Of a DNA stretch of 43,524 bases, positions 1-8,438 are shown in pieces (within the stretch, counting starts at the first letter, position 1; each line of letters opens with the position of its first letter). Source of the DNA: Nocardia carnea (GTDB lineage Bacteria; Actinomycetota; Actinomycetes; Mycobacteriales; Mycobacteriaceae). The notes beneath the pieces are model-generated. The model had not been told where the DNA came from, searched no databases, and was given only the letters and a program-made list of their open reading frames with translations. The position numbers were made by a program, and so were the translations under genes. Location: NCBI RefSeq assembly GCF_029868325.1, contig NZ_JARWNW010000185.1:1-43524 (forward strand), read 5' to 3'.

Positions 1-2284
1 GCGGGGGGGCCCGGGGGGGGGGGGGCGGGGGGGGGGGGGGGGCGGGCTGCCGGGGCGGGGGGGGCCGGGGGGGCCGGGTTCCGGTATCCGGTTGCTGGGC
101 CACGGTAGCGGCGGCCGGCCGCGCCGACCCGCCGGAGCGCGCGGGGGCCGCGACGCCCGCGGGTGCGGCGCTGCCGTTCGGCACGGCGGAGTCCGGTCCG
201 TTGCCGTTCGCCGCGGAATCCCGGGATCCGGCCTCCTCGGAACGGGTGCCGTTGTCCGCGGATTTTCCGGCGCCGGGCACGGTCCGTTCTTCGATCAGTT
301 CGGTGGGGATCAGTACGACGGCCTTGACTCCGCCGTACATCGAATCCGACAGCCGTACCGACGCGCCGTGGCGGGCCGCCAGCGTGGCCACGACGAAAAG
401 CCCGAGCCGGGTATCGCCGGACAGCGCCGCGACCCCGAAATCCGGTGGCTGCGAGAGCAGCTGGTTGTTCGCGACGATCTCGTCGGCCGACATACCCAGC
501 CCCTGGTCGGCGACCTCGACCGCGACCCCGCGGCCCACGACGGCCGCCGAGACCTCGACCCGCGACTGCGGCGGTGAGAACGCGGTCGCGTTGTCCATCA
601 GCTCCGCCAGCAGGTGGATCAGGTCGGCGGTGGCCTGGCCGGCGATCAGCACATCGGGCGCGTGACCGGTGTGGATCCGGGTGTAGTCGACCGTTTCCGC
701 CGCGGCGCCGCGGATCAGATCCCACAGCGGAATCGCATTACGCCACACCCGGCCCGGGTTCTCTCCGCCCAGCACGATGAGGTTCTCGGCATGCCGCCGG
801 GCGCGAGTGGCCAGATGGTCGAGTTCGAACAGGAGCTCGAGCTGGTCGGCGTTCTCCTCGCGGCGTTCCGCGCGATCGAGCAGGGCCAGCTGTTTGTGCA
901 CCGCGACCTGGTTGCGGTGGGCGATATTGAGGAAGATCGTGCGGAAACCGGCCCGGGTCCGGGATTCGGCCACGGCCGCCGATACCGCGGCGACCTGCGC
1001 CCGGTTGAACGCGTCGGCCACCTCGCCGAGTTCGTCGGTACCGAAATCCAGCCGGGCCACTTCGGCGGCCGTATCGATTTCCGCGCCGCTGTCGAGGCGC
1101 CGCATCAGATCGGGTAGCCGGTGATCGGCCAATTCGAGGGTGTCGCTGCGCAGCCGGCGCATCCGGCCGATGAACCGGTTGGCCACGAACAAGGTGCCCA
1201 GGAACGCCACCAGCGTGACGGCCAGGACCACGATCCCGCCGATCAGCGACAGGCCCGCCGTATCGGTGCCCTCCTCACGGGCGATGGCGTGTGCGTCGCG
1301 GCTCTGGTCCTCCCACAGTTTCAGCAGGGCCGAGCTGAGCCGGGTGGACGTTTCCTGCCAGGCCGGTCCGGTCATCGGCAGGGCGGGACCGGAATCCGCG
1401 GATTCCGCTGTGTCGTCACCGCTTTCGGAGGCAGCCGGGAAGGGACCGCGCAGCATCATCGCATCCTGCATGGCGGTTACCCGCTGCCAGTCCGGTGAAG
1501 AGGTGAGGGCATTCAGCTGGTCCAGCCGCGCACCCTTCAGTACGGACGCCGAATAGGCGGCCTGCGCGCGGAACTCGCCGACGTACCGGTGGAATTCGAG
1601 GAATTGCTCCGGCGTCGCTTCCCCGCGCGCGAGGCTCACGATACCGAGGGTATCGGCGCGCGACAGTGCTTCCGCGGCCCGCAGTGGTTCGACGCCGTAA
1701 CCGAGTGCGATTCCCAGCCCGGCGTCGGGCGCGACCCGGGCGGCGATCAGCGACGCCCGGAAAATCGTGTCGATCACCGTATTGAAGAATCCGAACGCTT
1801 CCGCACTGGGTACCGCGCGGGCGTCGATGGTGGCGCGGAAGCCGGGAACGCTGTTGTAGAGCGGGCGGAATGTCTCCAGTTCGGCCGCCGATCCGCCGGG
1901 GTCGAGCCGCTGGGCCGCCTCGCCCTTGGCGATCGTCGCGGCGAGCGCGGTATCGGAACGCTGCCGCGCGTCCGCGAGGGCGCCGGCCGCGACCGGATCG
2001 CCCTCCAGATACAGCATCGACAGCCGGCGCTCTTCCTCGAAGGTTTCGACCATGGACATCACCGGCGTGGTGGTGCTGCTGATGAGGTTGGCCCAGACCC
2101 GGGCCGACAGACTGTCCTTCACCAGGTATCCGGCGGCGCCGACTCCGATGATCAGCAGCGTGATATTGGTGATCAGCAGGATCGAGAGCAGCCGGGTGCG
2201 GATACCGACCCGGCCGCGAGTGACATCCCTGCCGGAGCGCAGTGCCCGATCCCACGAGTCGGACAGATGCCGCCGAACAGCCAC
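1..2284 (-). CDS. Nitrate/nitrite-sensor-like membrane histidine kinase (CvnA-type), C-terminus cut by window edge
   Basis: The reading frame is open from a GTG at 2284 to the window edge (761 codons); an in-frame TGA lies 9 bases upstream, so no earlier start exists. A first membrane segment (about residues 30-50) is followed by a large helical extracellular region like the NIT domain (about 55-310), a second membrane segment (about 340-362), a HAMP-like linker, and a HATPase domain with N-box ELMDNATAF and G1 box DQGLGMS. There is no canonical His-Glu phosphoacceptor box; the corresponding stretch reads NIAHRNQ, as in the atypical kinases of actinobacterial 'conservons' (CvnA), which act with a roadblock protein, a DUF742 protein and a small GTPase. 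Those partners would lie beyond the left edge. The C-terminal tail after about residue 650 is Ala/Gly/Pro-rich and ends in near-pure proline. Ligand unknown. Confidence 0.85.
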   Translation of the reverse strand, partial: MAVRRHLSDSWDRALRSGRDVTRGRVGIRTRLLSILLITNITLLIIGVGAAGYLVKDSLSARVWANLISSTTTPVMSMVETFEEERRLSMLYLEGDPVAAGALADARQRSDTALAATIAKGEAAQRLDPGGSAAELETFRPLYNSVPGFRATIDARAVPSAEAFGFFNTVIDTIFRASLIAARVAPDAGLGIALGYGVEPLRAAEALSRADTLGIVSLARGEATPEQFLEFHRYVGEFRAQAAYSASVLKGARLDQLNALTSSPDWQRVTAMQDAMMLRGPFPAASESGDDTAESADSGPALPMTGPAWQETSTRLSSALLKLWEDQSRDAHAIAREEGTDTAGLSLIGGIVVLAVTLVAFLGTLFVANRFIGRMRRLRSDTLELADHRLPDLMRRLDSGAEIDTAAEVARLDFGTDELGEVADAFNRAQVAAVSAAVAESRTRAGFRTIFLNIAHRNQVAVHKQLALLDRAERREENADQLELLFELDHLATRARRHAENLIVLGGENPGRVWRNAIPLWDLIRGAAAETVDYTRIHTGHAPDVLIAGQATADLIHLLAELMDNATAFSPPQSRVEVSAAVVGRGVAVEVADQGLGMSADEIVANNQLLSQPPDFGVAALSGDTRLGLFVVATLAARHGASVRLSDSMYGGVKAVVLIPTELIEERTVPGAGKSADNGTRSEEAGSRDSAANGNGPDSAVPNGSAAPAGVAAPARSGGSARPAAATVAQQPDTGTRPPRPPPPRQPAPPPPPPPPPRAPP

Positions 2285-2357
2285 GATAGATCAACCCGTT
2301 CCAGGGCATGCGCAGACGACACCATGGTGATCGGCGCATATCACCCTAATGTTCCCG

Positions 2358-2380
2358 GCATTGCCGTTGTCCGGCAATGC
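2358..2380. terminator. Perfect 9-bp hairpin between two minus-strand genes
   Basis: GCATTGCCG and its exact complement CGGCAATGC are separated by 5 bases. The hairpin lies downstream of the minus-strand gene ending at 2489 and 74 bases upstream of the kinase start. It could be a terminator or attenuator for the first or a regulatory site for the second. No T-tract follows on either strand. Confidence 0.4.
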
Positions 2381-2395
2381 ATCAGCTTCGGTCCA

Positions 2396-2415
2396 AACCA
2401 TAGCGAAGCATGGTT
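2396..2415. repeat. Inverted repeat AACCAT-N8-ATGGTT upstream of the kinase
   Basis: Perfect 6-bp arms spaced by 8 bases (AGCGAAGC), centred about 120 bases upstream of the kinase start at 2284. The geometry suits a dimeric regulator, but no regulator gene adjoins it. Confidence 0.3.
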
Positions 2416-2488
2416 CGGCGGCCGAGACGAGTCTCACCAAGCGGTCGATAGGGTATCGGGGTGACCCCGGCTACATGCGGCTCAGCGT

Positions 2489-4060
2489 TCAGGCGCCGCC
2501 CGGCCGCTTCGCCCCCCGGCCACGGAAACACAGCACCTGATCGCCGTAGCCGGCCAGCGGCCGCGCCTCGGCGGCCTGGCGGATACCGCTGGCGGGCAGC
2601 TCGGTGAGCTTCGCGAACATGGTCGCGTTACCGAAGGCCGAACGGATCTGCGTCTCCGAGGCGTAATCGGCGCCGTAATCGGCGAGCTTGCCGAAATCCA
2701 GTGGCGCCAGTGGGGTATCGAGCGCCACCGGTTCCGCGGGCCGTCCGAGCGCGGCGTACTGGGTGGCCTCGCCCTGTTCATACCAGCACAGCTCGTAGGC
2801 AAGACTCTCCGTGCTGGTCACGCTCATCACCGGCCACTGCCGCGAAAGATGGCGAGCCAGCGGATTCTTCGCGACCGGTGTGAGCTCCCACTTCAGGCTC
2901 TGCACCGCGACCCAGCTCCCCGACCGCCGCTCGATCAGCACGATATCCTCGCCGAGTTCGGGGGTCGCGTTCATCTGCGGGTCCCGGGTGCCCCAATGGG
3001 CCTTGTCCACGCCGTAGGCGGTGTTGATATCCACCAGCTCCGCGCCCGCCTCGGTGTAGGCCGCGATAATCGCGGCCCGCACCTGCGACAACGCATCCGG
3101 TGCCGAACACAGCACGCCGAGCGCACCGAACGAGGAACCGATCTCCACCGGTTTGGCCGGTTGATCCGGCATCGCCCCCGCCACCAGCGGTTTCAGCCCG
3201 ACCAGCGCCAGATTCCAGTTGATCTCCTCGATGGTCGCCAGATCACCGGCGCTCTGATAGAGGATCTGCTGCTGGGTCAGATAACCGGCGCGCTCGAGCG
3301 TGCGGCATTCGAGTTTGCGCAGCGCGGACTGCGTTTTGCCGGTGAAACCGATCTCTTCGATCTTCAGCGCCCGCAGCTGAGCAGCCATCTCCGGGGTGGT
3401 GAGCGCGGTATAGCGCTCGCGATACATGGCCACCGCCTGCTTCCGCTGCCGGCCCACCATCAGAGTGCGCAGCAGCGTATTCAAGGTGGCGAGGTATTTC
3501 CGGGACTGATCCGGATCCGCCGCGAACAGACCGGCACGAATCCGCACGGCCTCGTCGGTCGCCACGACAGCCGCGCCCGGGTCCAGCCGGCACAGCCATA
3601 CACCGCATTTCGACAGGCTGTCCGCGCAGGCGCCCGCTGCATTCGGATGATCGTGCGCTACCTGCGTATAGGCGTTGCAGGCGTCGCGGATGGTCGCGGT
3701 GGCGAGTTCGCGGTGCCCGATCTCGCGGGCCGCCTGCTCCAGCAGCCGCAGCGTGTCCTGTACCTCGTTGGCGAACTGCGCGGTGACCCGGCCGGCGGTG
3801 AACCAGCGCAACCGGATCATCACCGCTTCCTGCGCGGGTTCGAGTGCCCCGGCCACCCGGTTACGTATCGAACCATCGGTTTTGGTGGCCAGATACGCGG
3901 CGGCGAGTTCGGACAGGCCGGTGGCCAGCTGTAATTCGGTTTCCGGGGTGCGGTCCCGGGCCGCGATCCGGTCGGTGGCCACCCGGCCCTCGATGGCGAT
4001 CAGATCCATCGCGATCTCAATTCCCGCATCACCTTCCGCGCACGGTCCGCGCGACCCCAT
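2489..4060 (-). CDS. Hypothetical helical-repeat (TPR-like) protein, 523 aa
   Basis: No family was recognised with confidence. The first about 300 residues are a run of amphipathic helices rich in Ala/Leu/Arg with TPR-like spacing (for example around residues 45-75, 95-130, 150-215); the last about 200 residues look like a separate mixed domain. There is no signal peptide and no membrane segment, so a cytoplasmic adaptor or scaffold role is possible. The ATG at 4060 is taken as the start, but its Shine-Dalgarno is weak and the ATG at 4009 (residue 18) is an alternative. It follows the small membrane protein gene on the same strand after 128 bases and precedes the sensor kinase after 204 bases, so the three may be co-transcribed. 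Confidence 0.7.
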   Translation of the reverse strand: MGSRGPCAEGDAGIEIAMDLIAIEGRVATDRIAARDRTPETELQLATGLSELAAAYLATKTDGSIRNRVAGALEPAQEAVMIRLRWFTAGRVTAQFANEVQDTLRLLEQAAREIGHRELATATIRDACNAYTQVAHDHPNAAGACADSLSKCGVWLCRLDPGAAVVATDEAVRIRAGLFAADPDQSRKYLATLNTLLRTLMVGRQRKQAVAMYRERYTALTTPEMAAQLRALKIEEIGFTGKTQSALRKLECRTLERAGYLTQQQILYQSAGDLATIEEINWNLALVGLKPLVAGAMPDQPAKPVEIGSSFGALGVLCSAPDALSQVRAAIIAAYTEAGAELVDINTAYGVDKAHWGTRDPQMNATPELGEDIVLIERRSGSWVAVQSLKWELTPVAKNPLARHLSRQWPVMSVTSTESLAYELCWYEQGEATQYAALGRPAEPVALDTPLAPLDFGKLADYGADYASETQIRSAFGNATMFAKLTELPASGIRQAAEARPLAGYGDQVLCFRGRGAKRPGGA

Positions 4061-4188
4061 CGAGTCGCGCGGCCGTCATCCGAGCATTCCTCGAAAGTCT
4101 GCCACAGGTACCGCTCGATCAGCAGGCCTACCGGGACTCTTACCGGAACCTCGTAGCCGGGCCCCGCCGAATCCGAGGGTGCGTCCGG

Positions 4189-4575
4189 TCAGTCCGCGGG
4201 GACCGTGGTGGCGCCGATACCGAGATAGAACAGCATGATCAGGAACAGGAACCAGCCCGCGCCCTGCCAGATCGGCCAGGTCCCACCGCGCCGCCATACC
4301 CGGATCGTCTCCACGAACGCCCCGATACCCCCCAGGAACAGCAGCACACCGGGACCGAACAGGACCGCCACCTGGGACGGCGTATCGCAGAGCAGTGAAT
4401 CGGCGTCCCGGCACTGCGCCGCGGCCGACCAGATGGCGGTACCGGCGCAGACCAGCGCGGCAACTCCCAGCACCGCCAGGGTGTAGCGCACAGCCCGCCG
4501 GAAGCCTCCCCGGTCGCCGGTCCAGCGCTTCTCCACATCGTTGATATTCGACCGCTTTTCCGCGTTATCGGCCAT
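4189..4575 (-). CDS. Small three-helix membrane protein, 128 aa
   Basis: Three hydrophobic segments are visible at about residues 31-50, 68-90 and 103-124, after a charged cytoplasmic N-terminus. Two cysteines (55 and 63) lie in the first extracytoplasmic loop and could form a disulfide. The start at 4575 is chosen because AGGAG stands 10 bases upstream; an in-frame ATG 27 bases earlier has no such site. It is the first gene of a minus-strand run that continues with the helical-repeat protein and the sensor kinase. No function can be assigned. Confidence 0.75.
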   Translation of the reverse strand: MADNAEKRSNINDVEKRWTGDRGGFRRAVRYTLAVLGVAALVCAGTAIWSAAAQCRDADSLLCDTPSQVAVLFGPGVLLFLGGIGAFVETIRVWRRGGTWPIWQGAGWFLFLIMLFYLGIGATTVPAD

Positions 4576-4717
4576 CGTCACGCTCTCCTGCCCGCTCGTC
4601 ACCGGACCGGTCCCGTCGCCCGCGGTATTGCCCGGATCGAGCGCCGCAAACGTCGTCCCGCCGGCCTACGGGTCCGCGGCCGGGCCCGGCCGGACGCCAA
4701 TGTTGAGCAGCTCTCCG

Positions 4718-4749
4718 ATACGGCTGCATCAGTGCAGGTCAAGCCGTAT
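4718..4749. promoter_or_regulatory. 8-bp inverted repeat in divergent promoter region
   Basis: ATACGGCT (4718-4725) and AGCCGTAT (4742-4749) are exact complements separated by 16 bases. They lie in the 231-base region between the divergent small membrane protein (start 4575) and the alpha/beta hydrolase (start 4807). It may be an operator, possibly for the TetR protein encoded just beyond the hydrolase, or a 5' leader hairpin. Confidence 0.35.
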
Positions 4750-4806
4750 AAGGACGGTTGTTGAAAGCGAGTTGTGGGGTATGCCCGGCTCCCCGAGGCT
4801 GGAGAT

Positions 4807-5736
4807 ATGAACGCACCAGCGCATCGCGCGTACGCCGAGTTCCTTCCCGATCCCTACCGGTCCGATTCGGTCGCCGAACCGGTCTCCGAATGGTGGGAGT
4901 GGCGGGGTCGCCGCGTCCATATGCTGCGCGCGGCGGTGCCCGAGGCTCCGGTGCGGATCCTGGCGATCCACGGCGCCGGCGGTCACTCGGGGCTGCTCTG
5001 GCCGGCGGTGGCGCTGGGTCTGCGGGAGAACGTCGATGCCACGGCAGTCGACCTCCCGCTGTACGGGCGGACCATCGAACCCGATCCGGCCGGGGTGCGC
5101 TACGGCGAGTGGGTCGAGCTGCTGTGCGATCTGGTGCACGCCCGGGCCGCGGCGGACGACCGGCCGCTGGTGCTGTTCGGCGCGAGTATGGGCGGAATGC
5201 TGGCCTACGAGGTCGCCGCACGTACCGGCGCGGCAGCGCATATCGTGGCGACCTGCCTGCTGGACCCCACCGACCCGGCGGCGCCCGCCGCCCTGACCCG
5301 ATGGAACCTGCCCGGCCGGTCGGGCCCGCGGCTGCTGCGGTGGATCGACCCGGTCTGCGGCCGGCTCCGCGTACCCATCCGCTGGATCACCCATATGGAC
5401 AAGATGAGCCTCGACCCCGGCCTCTCACGGCTGTGCGCGACCGATCCGCTGGGCGGCGGCACCAGGGTCCCGCTCGGCTTCCTCCGAAGTTTCGTGGACT
5501 ATCGGCACACACCGCCGGAAGACTTCACCGCCGCTCCGATCACACTGGTCCACCCCGCCGCGGACCAGTGGACGCCACCCGAGCTGAGTATCCGGTTCCT
5601 CGAACGGATTCCCGGCCGGCGCGAAACCGTGCTGCTGGAAAACTGCGGGCATTTTCCCGTCGAAGAACCGGGAATCGCGCAGCTGGCCACGGCTCTGCGC
5701 GCGATCCTCGCCGAAGCGGGCGGCTCAGGGGGCTGA
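4807..5736 (+). CDS. Alpha/beta hydrolase, 309 aa
   Basis: The fold is read from the oxyanion-hole segment IHGAGGHSG (about residues 54-62), the nucleophile elbow GASMGG with Ser127, a candidate acid in HPAADQW near the C-terminus, and the catalytic His282 in CGHFPVEEP. This is the normal length for a single-domain serine hydrolase or esterase. The start at 4807 is preferred over an in-frame ATG at 4774 because GGAG lies 8 bases upstream of it. The gene converges on, and overlaps by 12 bases, the TetR regulator gene on the other strand, so the two may form a regulated pair. Substrate unknown. Confidence 0.85.
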   Translation: MNAPAHRAYAEFLPDPYRSDSVAEPVSEWWEWRGRRVHMLRAAVPEAPVRILAIHGAGGHSGLLWPAVALGLRENVDATAVDLPLYGRTIEPDPAGVRYGEWVELLCDLVHARAAADDRPLVLFGASMGGMLAYEVAARTGAAAHIVATCLLDPTDPAAPAALTRWNLPGRSGPRLLRWIDPVCGRLRVPIRWITHMDKMSLDPGLSRLCATDPLGGGTRVPLGFLRSFVDYRHTPPEDFTAAPITLVHPAADQWTPPELSIRFLERIPGRRETVLLENCGHFPVEEPGIAQLATALRAILAEAGGSGG

Positions 5737-6435
5737 TACCGGCGGCGCCAACCGCTCCACCACCGCCATCAGGTCGTTCGTGGTCATCGGGTACCGCGGA
5801 TTCACCCGGTGCACCTGCGCATCGATCGTGTGCACCAGCAGGCGGGCGGTCGACGCCGGGTCGGCGCCACCGCGACCGCACCGGCGGAGGTGGTAGGCGA
5901 GTTCGTTCGCGAGATGATCCTCGAAGGCGTGCATCACCGCCAGCTCACCCGCCTCGCGTAACGCCATCCGGTGCATCAGGGCGTGTAATCCCGGGCGGTC
6001 GCGGTGCAGATCGACGACCACGTCCAGCACCCGGCGCAGCGCCGGCTCGAACGGCGGCTCGGCGGCGCGCACCTCGTCCAGTACGGCGCCCAGGCGGGTA
6101 GCCGCCTCGGTGACGTGCCGCCGGGCCAGCGCGTGCAGAATCGCCTGTTTGTCCGGGAAGTACTGGTACAGCGTGCCTATCGAAGTGCCGGCCCGCTCGG
6201 CGATGTGGTTGGTGGTGGTGGCCAGGCCGTCGCGCCCGAACAGCTGCGCCGCCGCCTCCAGGAGGGTGTCGACGGTGAACCGCGATCTGTCCTGCCGAGG
6301 CGACCGCCGTACTCCCTGGCTCACGGGCGCGGACACCCGGAAGTCACGTACGCGGTGGAGGCGCGTCGGCCGACCGGTATGGGCATCGGTGTTCTCCGGT
6401 GTCGGGCACTGGGGTCGCCGCCGATTATCCGGCAC
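5725..6435 (-). CDS. TetR/AcrR family transcriptional regulator
   Basis: An N-terminal helix-turn-helix is recognisable (DGLATTTNHIAERAGTSIGT, followed by the family's LYQYFPDK segment), and the C-terminal part is a helical ligand-binding/dimerisation domain. The reading frame opens at an ATG at 6435 (236 aa), but the first about 33 residues look non-conserved; a GTG at 6336 giving 203 aa is the usual family length and may be the true start. Neither has a strong Shine-Dalgarno. It lies downstream of the acyl-CoA ligase gene on the same strand (117-base gap) and overlaps the convergent hydrolase, so either could be its target. Confidence 0.85.
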   Translation of the reverse strand: MPDNRRRPQCPTPENTDAHTGRPTRLHRVRDFRVSAPVSQGVRRSPRQDRSRFTVDTLLEAAAQLFGRDGLATTTNHIAERAGTSIGTLYQYFPDKQAILHALARRHVTEAATRLGAVLDEVRAAEPPFEPALRRVLDVVVDLHRDRPGLHALMHRMALREAGELAVMHAFEDHLANELAYHLRRCGRGGADPASTARLLVHTIDAQVHRVNPRYPMTTNDLMAVVERLAPPVSAP

Positions 6436-6552
6436 CGGAGGGCCTGCCGTACAGAGGTGCGAGCAACCGCCGCGACGAGCACCAGGACCCGGGTGGTCGA
6501 CGCGACCAGTTGCCGGTACCGGAGACCTACCCGGTGCCCGACGGCCGGGGTC

Positions 6553-8085
6553 TCACAGGTACTGGGCGCGGAGTTTGCCCTTGACCAGCTTCCCGGTCGG
6601 TGTGCGGGGGAGTTCGTCGGCGAAATCCACCGTGCGCGGGACCTTGTATCCCGCGATACGGGCGCGCAGGTAGTCGCGGAGTTCCGCGGCGAGTCCGGGG
6701 CCGGGTTCGGCGCCGGGGGCGGGTTGCACCACGGCCTTCACCGATTCGCCCATCTCCTCGTCCGGGACGCCGATCACGGCGACATCGAGAACCTTCGGAT
6801 GCAGGGCAAGCGCATCCTCGATCTCCTGCGGATAGATGTTCACACCACCGGAGATGATCATGAACGCCTTACGGTCGGTGAGGAACAGGAAACCGTCCTC
6901 ATCGATGTAGCCGATATCGCCGGTCGTGGTCCAGGTCGGATGCTGCGGGTGGATCGCCTGCTCGGTTTTCGCCGCATCGTTGTGGTAGGTGAACGGGACT
7001 TCCTCGCGTTCGAAATAGATCGTGCCGATCTCGCCCGCCGGCAGTTCCGCGCCGTCGTCGCCACAGATCCGCACCGCTCCCAGCCCGGCCGGACCCACCG
7101 ACCCCGGTTTCCGCAACCACTGTTCGCTGTCGATGAAGGTGGCGCCGTTGCCCTCGGTGGACGCGTAGTACTCGTGCAGCACCGGCCCCCACCAGTCGAT
7201 CATCTTCTGTTTGACCTCGACCGGGCACGGCGCGGCAGCATGGACGGCCACCCGCAGGCTCGAAACGTCGTAGCGGGCGCGGACGGCCTCGTCGAGTTTC
7301 AGCATCCGGACGAACATGGTCGGAACCCACTGACTATGGGTGACGCGGTACCGCTCGATGGCTGCCAAGGCCTGCTCGGCGTCGAAACGTTCCAGCACCA
7401 CCAGCGTCCCGCCGAGCGCGTGCACCACGCCCCCGAACCGCAGCGGCGCCGCGTGATACAGCGGAGCGGGGGACAGGTAGACCGTCTCGGTATCGAATCC
7501 GTAGAGCGGGCCGAAAACGGCGGTGTAGGTATCGCCGGGCGGATCGCCGACCTGCCGGTCCGGCAGCGGATGTTTGATGCCCTTCGGCCGGCCGGTGGTC
7601 CCGGAGGAGTAGAGCATATCGGCGCCGCGGGGCTGATCGGCCAAAGGTTCGGCGGAAGTGCCGGCCAGCGCTTCCTCGTAGGATCCGTGCCCCTCGACTC
7701 CGCCGCCGAAGGCCAGCCGGATCTCCACGCCCGGCGTCTCCTCGATGATCTTCTCGGCGGCCTCGCGCAGACCGGCCGACGCGATGAGCGCCCGCGCCCC
7801 GCAGTCGTTGACGATATAGCTGATCTCGCTCGGCGACAGATGCCGGTTCACGGCGGTGATGTAAAGCCCGGATCGCAACGCCGCCCAGTAGACCTCGTAC
7901 ACCTTCGGATCGTTCCCGGACAGCAGCGCGACGTGGTCGCCCTTGCGCAGACCCGCCTCGTGGAGGTGCCGGGCGAGACGGACCGAATTGTCCTCCAGCT
8001 CCCGATAGGTCAGCGTCTCACCGGTCTCGGCGAGGATTACGGCCGGTTTACCAGGGAAACGATCGACATGCGCGCCGGGATACAT
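6553..8085 (-). CDS. AMP-forming acyl-CoA ligase (class I adenylate-forming, FadD-like), 510 aa
   Basis: It would activate a carboxylic acid through an acyl-AMP and transfer it to CoA. Visible motifs are the ATP-binding P-loop YSSGTTGRPKG (about 159-169), the A5 motif YYASTEGNG, the TGDIGYIDEDG hinge region, GGVNIYPQEIEDAL and a C-terminal PTGKLVKGKL with the catalytic Lys. Length is normal. Translation starts at ATG 8085. It is a clear paralogue of the ligase at 23338-24927. It sits downstream of a C-C hydrolase-type enzyme and GntR-1 on the same strand, separated by a 353-base spacer, and upstream of a TetR gene. The substrate is unknown; context suggests an aromatic, cyclic or short organic acid rather than a housekeeping fatty acid. 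Confidence 0.9.
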   Translation of the reverse strand: MYPGAHVDRFPGKPAVILAETGETLTYRELEDNSVRLARHLHEAGLRKGDHVALLSGNDPKVYEVYWAALRSGLYITAVNRHLSPSEISYIVNDCGARALIASAGLREAAEKIIEETPGVEIRLAFGGGVEGHGSYEEALAGTSAEPLADQPRGADMLYSSGTTGRPKGIKHPLPDRQVGDPPGDTYTAVFGPLYGFDTETVYLSPAPLYHAAPLRFGGVVHALGGTLVVLERFDAEQALAAIERYRVTHSQWVPTMFVRMLKLDEAVRARYDVSSLRVAVHAAAPCPVEVKQKMIDWWGPVLHEYYASTEGNGATFIDSEQWLRKPGSVGPAGLGAVRICGDDGAELPAGEIGTIYFEREEVPFTYHNDAAKTEQAIHPQHPTWTTTGDIGYIDEDGFLFLTDRKAFMIISGGVNIYPQEIEDALALHPKVLDVAVIGVPDEEMGESVKAVVQPAPGAEPGPGLAAELRDYLRARIAGYKVPRTVDFADELPRTPTGKLVKGKLRAQYL

Positions 8086-8438
8086 GCTGCTCCTCTACGG
8101 AAACGTTGCGATCGGTGCACCGACCGCCGAGCCGATATCGGGACCGCCGCCGCGCCGCGGCGCGCAATCCCACCGGGCATTCGCCCGGCCAGCGCGACAC
8201 TAGCGGAAAGTGAACCGTGATTCGGTCAGTACACCGAAACTCATCGGTGTGGTCCGGGTTTCGCGTGATCCGGCGGCCGGTGCGATCAGGGAACCCGATC
8301 GCACCACATCGCGATCTCCGGGTGGGTATCGGTTTCCCGGTGGGAGCGACGGGCCGGTGGGGCGGCTTGCGATTCGGCGATCCCACCCCGGGCCGACAAC
8401 GCGCAGTCGATTACGCGCGATATCGGCGCAGGCGTCGG
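8086..8438. other. 353-base spacer between ligase and hydrolase genes
   Basis: No credible gene is seen: the open frames here are arginine/proline-rich shadows. It holds one inverted repeat (8221-8238), described separately. The spacer probably contains the promoter of the ligase gene. Confidence 0.5.
8221..8238. promoter_or_regulatory. Inverted repeat TTCGGT-N6-ACCGAA, possible operator
   Basis: Perfect 6-bp arms with a 6-base spacer, centred about 144 bases upstream of the ligase start at 8085. The geometry fits a TetR-type site, and a TetR gene lies just downstream of the ligase. No further copy was noticed. Confidence 0.3.

Noticed and set aside
6004..8220. 738-residue plus-strand frame across the TetR and ligase genes
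   Set aside because: Antisense shadow: the minus strand carries complete ligase motifs over the same bases.
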